From assembly GCA_038501785.1 (NCBI GenBank), contig JBAMJR010000089.1, positions 7,717,501 to 7,781,500 of the forward strand: DNA of 64,000 nt, written 5' to 3'. Position numbers and translations under genes: made by a program. Positions 36,601 through 47,900 of this stretch are shown here, piece by piece. Below the pieces are notes generated by a model. The model had not been told where the DNA came from and did not search any database. It saw nothing but the letters and a program-made list of their open reading frames with translations. The DNA comes from Myoxocephalus aenaeus (Eukaryota > Chordata > Actinopteri > Perciformes > Cottidae). The stretch's first letter is position 1, and each line of letters opens with the position of its first letter.

Positions 36601-39600
36601 TTTTGTTTGACGGCAACATAATTCAGCCGATTGATTTATGTTGAGGAAACGGTAGAGTTTTAACAGGCTGAGGTACAGTATGTCTAACCTCCACTCACTG
36701 CTCCCTCTGCCTTTTTGAAGTGTTTGCTTTCGCTCTCCCGTGGGCAGACACAGCTATTACATTCAAACTGCTCCGCCATGTTTAATGATAAACTGCTTTC
36801 AGATGTTTTATCATAATATTAGCACAGTCAGCAGTCTGATGAACAATTAAAGTTAATAACAGAAAAGCGTAAAGGTCTTGAAGTTGTGCCAGAATCACGC
36901 GGGGCTTATTGGGAAATATTGAAATATGTGGGGACAATTTGCTCTGCCGACAGATGAATTTGGAAAGAAATACACATTATTTTCAGCACGTATAAAAGGC
37001 TGGAGCAGTATATGTAATGTTGACTGGACCATTTTTTTTTTATTATTCTTAATCCCCAGAGGATGAATCCTGAAGACGTTATTGACCCCTTGAATTTACT
37101 TCTAGCACCATCATCAAGTCAAATAACCTCAAATACTTAAGCTTTGGAGGTATTTGGTCATAGACCGATGTCCTTTCCACCAGCCTCTGTGGTTTTTTAT
37201 GTTAAACATTACACCCTTTAAGCGTCTGCATGTTAACAAAGTAAAGTAAGTAAAACAATAAAAAAAAAGTAGGTCTATGTGGCCCAGTGGTGAAAAAACT
37301 ATATATATTGTGATTTGCAATGCCCCTGGTTCAATTATTGACTTCCCATGACTATAAAAATTAGATGAAATTCCACACAGAGATTTCTGCAGTGAGCGTA
37401 AGCTGTGACTTCCTCTTGGTTCATGTCTGCAGTCCAGGCTCGTGACAGCAGCTCGCGGCCGCTGTCGGGTACGGCCACAGTGCTCTGCTCTGTGCTGGAC
37501 GACAACGACAACCCTCCGGAGTTCATGCAGTCCTCCTTCCAGATCAGCCTGCCAGAAAACCTTCCTCCAGGGGTGGTCCACACCGCTCAGGCCTCGGATC
37601 CAGACCACGGAGAGAATGGAACTATACACTACTCCATTTTAGGTAAGGAGCCCGGGGAGAGTGCTCTTTATATCAAGCTGTTTGGGTCATGATTTGGTAG
37701 TTTGGGCTGTCATTTCTATTGGTAATAAAAATTGTTCTCACCAAGTTAATAGCTGAGATCTGGGAACTCATTGGCATTATGAAAAAGAGGTCCAAAAGGG
37801 GAAAGAAACTAAGCGATCATACAGGTTTTTAAGCAAATGCTGAGGTAAGCCAAACTCATTTAGGAGAGAAAATGGAGGTAAATCATAAAACGTCACAAAC
37901 TGTCCATTGTAAACATATTTGCAGTTAACAGAATAACTTACCGGCTCAACTTTGAGCAATCATACTATCAAGTATTGTACTTGCGACATTTCAGGTGGTT
38001 TAGATTATTTTGCTCAACTATTGTCTGTTTTCCAACAACAACGTTAAGATCTCAGTAATTCATTTGGTGAGTTATATGTTTTAATAATGGTTAGAAATTA
38101 ACCAGGAACTTCCTTTTAATTTCTGTCTTTTAGATGAGGACTACAGGGGTCGCTTCACCATCAACAGCCACACCGGCGCCGTCAGCACCACACAAGTCCT
38201 GGACCGCGAGGAAAGGCAGAATTACACACTCACCATACAGGCCCGTGACTATGGCCCCACCCCGCTCAGCTCCTCCACCCAACTCCAGCTGGTGCTGCTG
38301 GACCAGAACGATAACGCTCCCTCCTTCGCCCGTAAGAGCTACCACGCCTCCGTCAGCGAGGGCCTACCTGCAGGAGCGGAGGTCCTGCGCGTTAGCGCCT
38401 TTGATCCTGACGAGGGCCACAACGGGGACCTGGCCTACTCTCTGACAGAGGACAGCAGCCAGGGGGCCTTCTCGGTGGACGCTTTGACGGGAGTGATCCG
38501 CACCACGAGGTCTCTGGACCGGGAGAGCCGGGCGCAGTACACCCTCAGAGCCGTGGCCGCCGACGGCTGCACCCAAGGGCCACTGAGCTCCGTGGCGTCG
38601 CTGACCATACAGGTGGAGGACGTGAACGACAACGCGCCGGTCTGCGAGCAGAATCCCCTCAACGCGTGGGTCTCCATGAGGACTCTACCCAACCAGATAG
38701 TGACCACGGTGGCGGCGACCGACGCCGACCAGGGTGACAATGGGACTGTGCGGTTTACGTTGTCCGACGAGGAAAACCTGTTCGACATCAACGGCGAGTC
38801 GGGAGAGATTTCCCTGAGGAGACGAGTGAGAGCAGGTTTCTCTGGGAGGAAACTGCAGGTTGTGGTTTCAGACAAAGGGCAACCTGTCTTAACCTCCACC
38901 TGTCTGGTTTTCATCCATCTGAAGGGAGAGCACGAAGGACTACAGTTCACACACAAAGTGTACAACGCTACCGTCAAGGAGAACAGCAGAGCTGGTAGGT
39001 TTTTCCACCTCTTTTTCTATCTGTTTTGATGCCATTAAAAACCCCTCATCGACCATTTCACTGTCTTCGTCAAGGTACTTGGATTGCCAAAGTGGAGGCC
39101 AGTGACCAAACCAACAGCAGACAAAGGATCACCTACACCATATTTAGTGGCAATGAGAATCATATTTTCTCCATCAACCGTCACACGGGTAAGAAACCAA
39201 ACCAAAACATTGCTTTTGTTCAATTTTTTCTTGCCGCTCCCATCCAAAGTCGTTGCTGGAGTTCACTGGTTATGATTAGCAGATGGGATTCTTGTTATGT
39301 ATTTATAGGAAACTCATGCATGCTTTCATCAATTGAGTTATGCTAATAGCACAACTTCTCATTCACTCATCCATTTTATTTTCCACAAATGCATCCAAAA
39401 AAATAACTTTGGATTTCCAGTCATTGCAATTGTTTTGTGTGTTTAACCAAAAAGAGTGTCTAATCCGACCATTTGGGGCTTTTGTTATGTTCTGTGGTTC
39501 TTTTCTAAATGTCCTTTCAGCTAATCTGCTTCATCTGGTTGTTTTATAGACAAGTATTTCCTCAAGAATTATGATTGTTGCCTGCCTGATTGTATCATAT

Positions 39601-41561
39601 TCTACCCCAAAGTCTTTTTTTTAATTCATGTTTCCATAAAGTAATGAGGTAGTCACAGTTACAATTAAATACACATTCATATACAGACACAGGAACAAAT
39701 ACTTTTTTAGGATTGCCACAAAGACTTTCCATTACAGTGGCTTCATTTTCCCCTAATATAATTTAGAAAAACAAAAACTTGAATATAATAGGCTATACTA
39801 GTCTCTAATGTTGCGTTTGCACAGTTTCCAGTATGCAGTGCCTTTATATATTTCCCTCTCATCCAGGTGAGATCCGTGTGCAGAAAGATAACTCTCTGGA
39901 CTATGAGGTGAGCCCTGAGCTCCAACTGGTGGTGCTGGCTGACAACGGGCTGCAGACGGCTCACTGCCGGGTCTCCATCAGCCTGCTGGACATGAACGAC
40001 AACGCGCCAGTGTTTGAACACAGCAACTACAGGACAGCTGTTTGGGAGGGGCAAGCGCACAACACCTACATCATGCAGGTAGACACTTTGAGTATTTATG
40101 CCCTCTTTGCCATTGGAAATATCGTGTGGGTATATCATATATTCAGTTCTGGTCAGATTTTATTAATAACGATCACTTATCACGTATTTTCTGCAGGTGT
40201 TTGCGTCTGATGCCGATAGCGGGATGAACGGGCAGATTGAGTACTCCATCGTGTCCGGTAACCCCAACGACGCTTTCGTCGTTGACTCTGTTCGTGGGAT
40301 TCTTGCCACTAAAGTCTTACTGGACCGCGAGATCACTCCCTCATACAAGTACGCCGACCTTGTGTATTCAAAAGTATTATGGAAACATTTCTAGAATGTA
40401 GGATGAGACCACAGTATATCTGTAAGTTTCTACTTGGAGGGTCCTCTCATAGCTAGCCTCTCCGTTTTCCACGTTATCAGTATTCCATCGGATATTATCA
40501 ACAAGCCATTTAACAACAGTTACTTTGTTTCAACAAACAACTTCCCATGAGTCTTTGCCATTGGCTCAGTGTCAAACCCTTGTGGAAGTTGTAGTTGTTG
40601 AGTGCAAACAAAATAATTGTTGTTTGTTAGGAGATGGAAGTATAAATGGGAAGTCATTAAATGTATGTGGTTGCAGCGAGAGGGCCGTTATGGCTCTGCG
40701 GGCAGATCGCAGATGGATGCAGCATTATTATGTTTGAAGAGTCATTGTTGCAATCGAGATCTACAGGGATCTTCCAAGTTCATGCATGGTTTAATCGTTT
40801 AATAATTGAAACATGTCGACTGTGATGAGTGAGAGGAAATTATCTTGTGTCGGCAAATTTGATGAATTGGGCCCCTGATCCTGATCCAGTTATTTTATTA
40901 TGACAGTGCACTGTCAAAACCTATTTTAATAGAAAGCTCTCTGACGGATTTCCTTTTCTTTTTTTTGAAAGTAGTTCAAAGTAATTCAGTGCAAGGGTCA
41001 AACATCTGTGCAAGTGAAATAATTATTTTTTCTTGATTCTTTTATTTATTTAATGTACTCTTGTGTCTCTTGTGAGCACTGCTGCTGTAATCCTGCAATT
41101 TCCCCACTGCGGGACTAATAAAGGATTATCTTATTTCATCTTATCTTATTACTGCTTTTAGAATATAAAGAAAAAGTACAAATACTTAAAATATCAGCTT
41201 TATTCTATTATTGGGACTCTATATTTTATACATTTCCAGCCCAGCATAATACAATGATACTCCCTCCATAATAAGCAACGTGGCATCATGTGTTTCCTGC
41301 CTTACTGCCTTACTCTGTGCTATCTTTTAAAAAACAACTAAAGACCCACCTGTTTACGCTGGCGTTTGTTTTAAACACCTGAAATTACCAACTTTTTATC
41401 TGTTTTTATTTATTTATAAACTTTTTACTTGTTTTATTGTGTTTTTTTTACTCCATCTTTTAATGTGTTTTTACTGTGTTTTTAAAACTGTACAGCATTT
41501 TGTGACCTCTTTTGGCTGTGAAATGTGCTTTATAAATACAAATTAAATAAAATTATTATTA

Positions 41562-41600
<39 letters not shown>

Positions 41601-44600
41601 AGGCTGGTTCTGCAGGCAGCAGACAGGGGGAACCCTCCTCTCAGCAGCACCGCCACCTTCAGGGTCCAAGTGGTGGACGTCAATGACAACAGCCCTGCCA
41701 TCCCCCCCATGGAGCCTGTGGTTATAGCAGAGAGTAAGACACGCCCCCTCTGCTCTCTAACTGCGTGCAATGATAAACACTCATTACGATATAAACACTG
41801 TCTATGTTCTTCATCTATTTGTGGACTTATTTCAATGTTTTCTGTTTTACTTCAGACCTGCCGGCAGGTTACATGGTCACCCAGGTGACTGCGAACGACG
41901 TAGACCTGAGCTCAACCATCACCTACAGCTTTTCAGACAACAGTAGCACCAACTTTCCCTTTGCTATTGACCGATACACCGGTGTGGTCACCCTGACTCG
42001 AGCCCTGGACTACGAGGAGCAGACAGAGTACACGTTGACAGTCTGGGCGTCTGATTCCCTCCACCAGACGACCGGAGAGGTCAAAGTTGAAGTGCTTGAC
42101 GTCAATGACAACGCCCCGGTCTTCACCAAGGTCTCCTACCAGGTACAGATGAGATATTTATCAATCAAAGGGTTCAAGGATGACAGGTTGGTGTCAACAA
42201 CAAAAAAAGACGATGCAGGAAATACGGCATGTCTTGTCAGGATTTATACATTGTAAATGATATTGTTTATTAATGTGTATTATTAAAGTGATTAACAAGA
42301 AAGAATCTGTTGGGTTGACGGGTTGTAAAAGTCGTGATTTGGTCAGTCATTTCCGTAATGTTGAAAAATGCACATACGGCAGATTTAGAAAAGAATAGTC
42401 CAAATTGAAGCAGAGCAGGTTGATAGATCCTGACTTTTAGTCCCTAGTATGAGTCAATCTACAGAAACACTGGAGGCTACATTTCACATCATGGAAACTT
42501 AGTAAATAGTTTTGAGCAAGTCAAAAGTTTTTAATTGCTAATGTATGAATTTTGTTGCAGTCATTTTTTTCAGTTTAAGAGTAGGACTATACATTTGAGG
42601 GGGCCATGAAATAAAATGTTAACTAAAGATAAATTCTGCTTTAGAGATTTTTCAAACTTGGCAACCCAAATGTTGTTCCTTCAAATGCTGAGTTATAAAG
42701 CATTAATACATGTGAATTAACCATATAAAAAAAAAAGCGGTATCTGACTATATAGATATAGAGAACATACATTGTGATCTTACTGCAGGTGTGACTCATT
42801 ACTTGTTCACTCTTCAAGGTTGAGTTGTCGGAGTTGGTTTCAGCAGACACGTTGGTTTTGTCTGTGTCCGCTACTGACAGCGACTCTGGACTCAACGGGA
42901 AGATCGCCTACAGACTGCTTTCATCTCCTCTACAAGGCTTTTACATCAAGCCTGACAACGGTAAGAACAGCTTTTCTGATGGAAAAGACATCCTGCAACA
43001 GCTTTGATATATATGTCTCATTGACAGTTGAACCTCACTGTATGTATATAGAGTATATATAGATAGAAAAGTTAGAGGTTAAGAAATGATCAGAGATGTA
43101 TTGCAGTTCTTCTGTAAAATACATTACCCCAAGCTTTACAGGTTTTATGACTTATGACTGTCTGGTGGTCTGATTTTCATATTCATCCCTCCTATTCTCT
43201 CCATTAAAATCAGTTTTTCTGGCATAGTTAAAGGGGCACATGCCAAAGAAAAGGGCACAGGGAAAGACTTTGCCTCATTCTGAGCAGCATACAGTATCAG
43301 GGGTTACTGAATGTTGTCATTCTGCCAGCAGCACTATATTTCTCCAGTGTTTATATTTCGCTAGTCTTGGATGTGCGAGTGGGTTTCTTGGACAGGGGGA
43401 GAGAGAAGCAGCAGAGAAGGCAATTAGAAAGCATTGAGATAAAGTGCTTCAGAGGAGCCATGCCTATCCTATTATCGCCCTTTTAAAAATGTCTAAACCA
43501 AAGAAAGAAGATAAATCACGGAGAGCTGAAATGGAACCACCCCTCCTCAGTTCTGGCCAGTCTTTTCCACTCAAGTGTGATTTATGGGCTTCTGTCATGT
43601 CTCCAAAGTTTAATATCAAAGAAATGTTTTTTGTCCGTACTTTGCTGTGAGGAGCACAAATGGAAAGTGAAAATTTCATCAATGTTGACCAAAGCTCTCT
43701 AAATCAAGAACTTTAATATGGTGCTTTTGTGGTGCGGTGTCCCTGTGTTTCCAACCCTATTTGTTTCACAGACAATGAATGGCACTGCTTTAGTGTAGAG
43801 CCTCAGAATTAATAAAGTCACCCTGTGGGAAAGTTTAAGTGGCAATGAAGTAGAACAATGCATTGAATGGACAAACACTTTATTGTCATCCAAGAAGAAC
43901 AATTGCTATTACAGTCTGCATATGGAAATCATTAAAGAATAGTCACACAGGAAATTATGTTGCATTGCGGTGGCTAATGACATAATTTAGATTTAACCGC
44001 CAGTATATTGTCATATAAACAGACATGTTTTATAGTTACTTTTTTCAGAAAAGAAACTAACTAATCCAGAAACAATCACTGTATTTGTTTAACCATCTGT
44101 TAAATCAATCGAAAACACTTTTATAGTTTTACATTGGTGAGACCAGATGTTGGGGCTTTCTGAGTTTTTCTATAGAGTTTTATTGTAAAACAAAATCAAC
44201 ATTGTTTGAATGAGTGCTTGATGTCTCGCCAATATAATGGTTTGATAAAATTGAAACAGATTTTAGTAGCTGACTGTTTTGTTTTTTTTACATCCAAATC
44301 AAATCTGCCAACTCCTGAGAAATATAACTTTAGTTGGACATGGTGGAGCATTCATTGTGCCGACTAGATGCTCCGCTCCGGTCGTAAAACAACAACAATT
44401 AGCTCAAAGAATCCCAATAGAACTGAGGTGTTAACAGTCTGTGGGTTTTGTCACTATCAGCAACTTTAACACTGTCATTGGATCCTTTTTATACTATTAA
44501 AAAATGGTTTAGGGCAGCTTTGGAAAAAATTATTCGCTCAGTAACACATGATTTGTCTTGTAGGGTCTGTTTTTACCAATAAGCCCTTGAAGGCCATCAC

Positions 44601-47154
44601 AAACAGCAACCTGATCCATCTTCTGGTCGAGGCCCGAGACGAAGGTGAACCTGTGCAGTCTACTGTCACCGCCATAGACGTGCTGATTCTGGACACCAAC
44701 GACCATGAGCCTTTGTTCCACCAGGACATCTACACGCTCACCGTCCCAGAGGACACGCCCACGGACACCACCCTGCTGACGCTGTCTGCAGAGGACCAGG
44801 ACTGGAGCCCTGAAAACACCCACTTGGACTACGGCATCCTCAAAGGAAATGAGGAAAGGCGATTTTGTCTGGAAGTAAAAATGGTTCAGGTTGAGAATCA
44901 GATGAGAAATGTAGGAAAACTTGTTCTGTGCAACCCTTTAGACCGTGAGACCACGGAGAGCTACGTGCTAACAGTGAGCGTGTCTGATCGAGGAACGCCT
45001 CCGCTGAACAGCTCTGCTGTTGTAATGGTTACTGTGACAGACTGCAATGACAATGCCCCCGTCTTTTCCAGCACAGGATACCACGCTCAGGTGAGTGAAA
45101 ACAGCCATGTCGGTACCAGGCTGGTCCAGGTCAGCGCTCAGGACCCTGACCTGGGAATTAACGGCCTGTTGCGGTACGACATTATCTCAGGGAACGGCAA
45201 AGGTCACCTTAAGCTCAACCGCCAATCTGGCCTTCTGGTGGTCAACCACTCGCTTGACTATGAGGAAGACTCAAAGTACACCCTCACCATCCGAGCGTCT
45301 GATGGTGTTGAATCATCTGAACAACGCAAAGTGTCTTTTACGGTGGTCTTCGTCACGGTGTTGGATGAAAATGACAACACGCCATACTTCATGTTCCCGA
45401 CCGTTAACTGTTCGGTGCTGGAGAACCTCCCGGCGTTCACCCACACCTGTTCTGTCCATGCTGTCGACAACGACTTAGGCCTCTACGGCCAGCTCTCCTA
45501 CTCTATTGTGTCCTCCTGCTTCATGGATTACGGCAGTGGCAACCCTGAGAAGAAGGAGGCCTTTGCCATCGACCCCTTAACAGGCGACATCCACACCAGG
45601 CAGACCTTTGATTACGAACGCGAGAGTGAGTACTGCTTCGTAGTGGAGGCTAGGGACAAAGGTGACAAAGCAGCTACAGTGAGAGTGCAGGTGACCATCA
45701 AGGGAGCGGATGAGTTCAGTCCCGTCTTCACCCAAAAGCAGTACCATTTCCTCCTGCCAGAAAATGCCAAGCCTGGAGAGACAGTTGGCTACGTGATGGC
45801 GATGGACCACGACGGAGGGGTGGATGGGCTGGTGGAGTACTCCCTTGTAAGGTCATCGTCGTTCTTCTCAATAAACAAAACAATTGGCGCCATTTTCGTG
45901 TCGGGTCCCGTATATCGCAGAAGAGGCAGCCATGCTGGTGAGGACATGGTGGAGCTGGTCGTGTCTGCAGGTAGTCCCAGATTGGCTTCCAGGACCACCG
46001 CCTGCCTAGTTTTCGTCAATATCTCCAGCTCAGCTGAAGCACTCACCGGAGTGCCTCTTGATCCGCACATGCTCAGTTTGAGTGTCTCACTAATCATGTT
46101 CCTCCTCGTCCTCCTCATTTTTGTGGGCTTGGTTCTCAGGTACAAGATCAAGGAAGCGGCAATCAAAAAGGCTGCTGCGATCGCCGCAAACTTGAACCAC
46201 GATACAGGCTCGTTCGATAGATCTGGTAGCCAAAGTGCAATCTCTCTGCAGGAGATGAAACAGTCCCCCATCTTGGTGACCAACAGGGATTCATCGAACC
46301 CGTACAACCCGTCAGACTCGAGTGGCCGTGGGTCAGCAGAAGGCGAGACCGCTGAGGACCAGGAGATTAAGTGGATTAATCAGTACCCCTGCCGTAAAAG
46401 AGACCAATCTCAAGGCAACCAGGCCACCAAGCTCCCAGACTCTGCTTTACCTGGGGATGATATCTCCTGCCACTCTATAGATGTAGGGCCGGAGCACATT
46501 TTATCCGTCAAAAAACGTTTGGTCACAGGGATGGCCAGCACAGAAAGCCTCCATCACTTCAAAGAGGAGGGAGGCGGCGAGGGGCTACTTCCTGCAATAC
46601 TCCGGGTGAGGGATTTGGAAGAGAGCATGAGGACAAATGGGTACGCTCCCCTCTCGGAAGCCCACGCCTCTGCAGATTCTCTCTCTTCACTAATGTGTCT
46701 TGAGGAGCAGATGCAGGGCAGCTACAGCTGGGACTATGTTTTGGACTGGGAGCCAAGCTTCCAGCCTCTGGCCTCGGTTTTTGCCGATATCGGGATGCTC
46801 CCTGACGAGGAGCTTCAAGGCGGCCGCGAGGACTTGGCGACCGCCATGTACCCACCGCCTCTCATCACAGGAGTAGCTCAGCCTGGCATTAGGACTGTAC
46901 CTCCTCGAAAACTGGGGCGCATGCCGAGTCTGAGAAGGAAGCCATCTTACCCTAAATATGCGTATTCCCCCTTAGCCAGGAACACAGGACTTACCCCTTC
47001 TGCCATGACGCCCACTTTCTCCCCATCGCTGACTTCTCTCACCATTAGGACCCCCAGTGCCTCACCAGTTGTCTCTGAGACCGGGGTGGGGGGTATCAGA
47101 CTTGACTCAGGACCCCTTACTGCAAGCCTGTTAGAGGCAGAGATCCAGGTATAG
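19905..47154 (+). CDS. dchs2: Dachsous cadherin-related 2 (protocadherin-23), complete, twenty exons
   Basis: Coding exons: 19905-21635, 23679-23870, 23974-24205, 25162-25398, 27254-28279, 28959-29146, 29533-29632, 29716-29885, 31168-32011, 32491-32730, 35623-35757, 37433-37642, 38134-38994, 39075-39188, 39867-40078, 40197-40348, 41603-41733, 41856-42142, 42819-42960, 44564-47154; about 3264 aa, every junction GT-AG and in phase. The product is a giant plasma-membrane cadherin of the Dachsous/Fat system, expected to bind Fat-type cadherins on neighbouring cells in planar polarity. It has a signal peptide (MGRQSAATWLLRTLLLSQLC, cleavage near ALG-QV), about 27 cadherin repeats marked by DxNDN-type linkers (VNDHSPVF, ENDNPPAF, INDNAPVF and others), one membrane span near residues 2904-2928 and a roughly 336-aa tail. 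Length, single span and position next to plrg1 support DCHS2 over DCHS1 or FAT. Confidence 0.95.
21636..23678 (+). other. dchs2 intron 1
   Basis: 2043 bp, AT-rich. It has short internal repeats of ATACATAAAAACATATAAAACATC type near 23390-23490 but no convincing gene, splice-flanked open exon or known element. Confidence 0.5.
25399..27253 (+). other. dchs2 intron 4
   Basis: 1855 bp of AT-rich intron between G-phase-1 splice sites. I see no exon, RNA gene or clear mobile element in it. Confidence 0.5.
28285..28835. repeat. AT-rich palindromic repeat (MITE-like) in dchs2 intron 5
   Basis: Repeated words TTATAA, CATTATAAAGCATTTTAT, TGATTATAAGTTACTCTTAG and their complements (TTATAATCACATAATGCA, GTTATAAAGCATTAT) fill almost the whole intron and could fold back on themselves. 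The pattern resembles an abundant teleost non-autonomous element, but its ends cannot be bounded by eye. Confidence 0.55.
30701..30898 (+). repeat. Minisatellite, ten copies of a TCTGACCTCAGGGTTC unit, in dchs2 intron 8
   Basis: Ten units: the first four are 16 bp (CTCTGACCTCAGGGTT) and later ones are 21 bp with an added CTAC or CTATG/CTATA spacer. Units 8-9 share GATCTC and unit 10 is diverged (GACCTCAACG). This gradient shows the expansion is locally ordered. Confidence 0.95.
32731..35622 (+). other. dchs2 intron 10, the largest intron
   Basis: 2892 bp. It holds several poly(T) runs (the longest at about 34930-34954) and a GC-richer stretch at 34060-34300, but no coding exon with splice sites and no element I can name. 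Confidence 0.5.
35758..37432 (+). other. dchs2 intron 11, with a repeat fragment
   Basis: 1675 bp. At about 37058-37140, CCAGAGGATGAATCCTGAAG and GCACCATCATCAAGTCAAA match the teleost repeat family of which another part lies at 53955-54130. The rest is unremarkable. Confidence 0.45.
41035..41160 (+). repeat. LINE-type 3' tail with CTTAT repeats in dchs2 intron 16
   Basis: Near-identical to 17090-17165 over the block TTTCCCCACTGCGGGACTAA, TAAAGG and a CTTAT array. Same orientation as dchs2. Only the 3' tail is present, a typical 5'-truncated insertion. Confidence 0.65.
41290..41599 (+). repeat. Second retroposon tail ending in (ATT)n at the exon 17 acceptor
   Basis: A sequence with AACAACTAAAGACCCACCTG, GCATTTTGTGACCTCTTTTG, TGTGAAATGTGCTTTATAAA and TACAAATTAAATAA ends in (ATT)n at 41551-41599. 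The acceptor AG is at 41601-41602 with exon 17 starting at 41603, so the microsatellite runs directly into the splice site. The family looks like a fish LINE/SINE 3' end. Confidence 0.65.
42961..44563 (+). other. dchs2 intron 19
   Basis: 1603 bp. AGTGGACAAACACTTTAT-like sequence near 43868-43890 may be a diverged retroposon tail. No exon or RNA gene is seen. Confidence 0.45.
44564..47154 (+). other. dchs2: dchs2 exon 20: last cadherin repeats, membrane span, cytoplasmic tail
   Basis: One 2591-bp exon encodes the last four to five repeats (TNDHEPLF, CNDNAPVF, ENDNTPYF and the degenerate ADEFSPVF), a membrane-proximal segment with NISS glycosylation sequon, the span LSVSLIMFLLVLLIFVGLVL and a juxtamembrane basic helix (RYKIKEAAIKKAAAIAANL). 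The tail is rich in Ser/Pro/Asp and ends EAEIQV, a hydrophobic-x-hydrophobic C-terminus of class II PDZ-ligand type. Encoding span and tail in one large last exon fits the Dachsous family. Confidence 0.93.
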
Positions 47155-47900
47155 ACACAAACTTTGATCAAGTTTATCTATAATAATCTTCCTTCGCCAT
47201 CTGACGGTATTTTCTTGAGTATTTTAAAAGGCGTTAAGGGATACATTTTAAGTAAAAAATTTATTGACAACTTTTTTATTGTTTTAGGCTCATGGTGTCA
47301 TGGGTTTGGTCTGAAAGGGGCAATATCAGGCAAAGTTGTCATTTGAACATTTATTAATAATGTATTTGTTTAATTACTTACTTACGATAAGATTGAGATT
47401 GATTTCATAACTCGTTTCTGTAATAACACGTATATCTGGAAAAGCCTGAACTCAGTTTTGTATTATATTCTTATAATGTTGCACTTTGAATAGGAGCAGA
47501 TGTTCAAGTCGGCAATTAATTATTGAATGTTTTATTGTAAACATGTTTATATGTGGAGAAAATGAAACACTGTGTTAATGCGGTTGGTTGCAGCTTCTAC
47601 GTGAAAACCTTTCAAGGTTGGTTCAACTTTAATAAGCGAAGGAAGGCAATATTGTATTTAACAGGACTTTAAATACGAAGCCATCTTTGCCTCCCTCTTC
47701 TTTAATATATTCTGCCAATAAACTGCCAGTGAAATTGCTTGTCAAACTGAATTTATTTAAGGACTGTTCTTCATTTTCATGTTATATTGTGTCTTTCAAT
47801 TCTAAGAGTCATGCAGGCAAAACAAAATTCTTCATTGACACTGATTTAGTACAGATTCAATAAATCACATTTCATTGTCATGTCACTGATCAGCATAATA
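47155..47900 (+). other. dchs2 3'UTR region
   Basis: AATAAA candidates are at 47717-47722 and about 47869. Nothing coding follows. The true cleavage site cannot be fixed from sequence. Confidence 0.4.
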
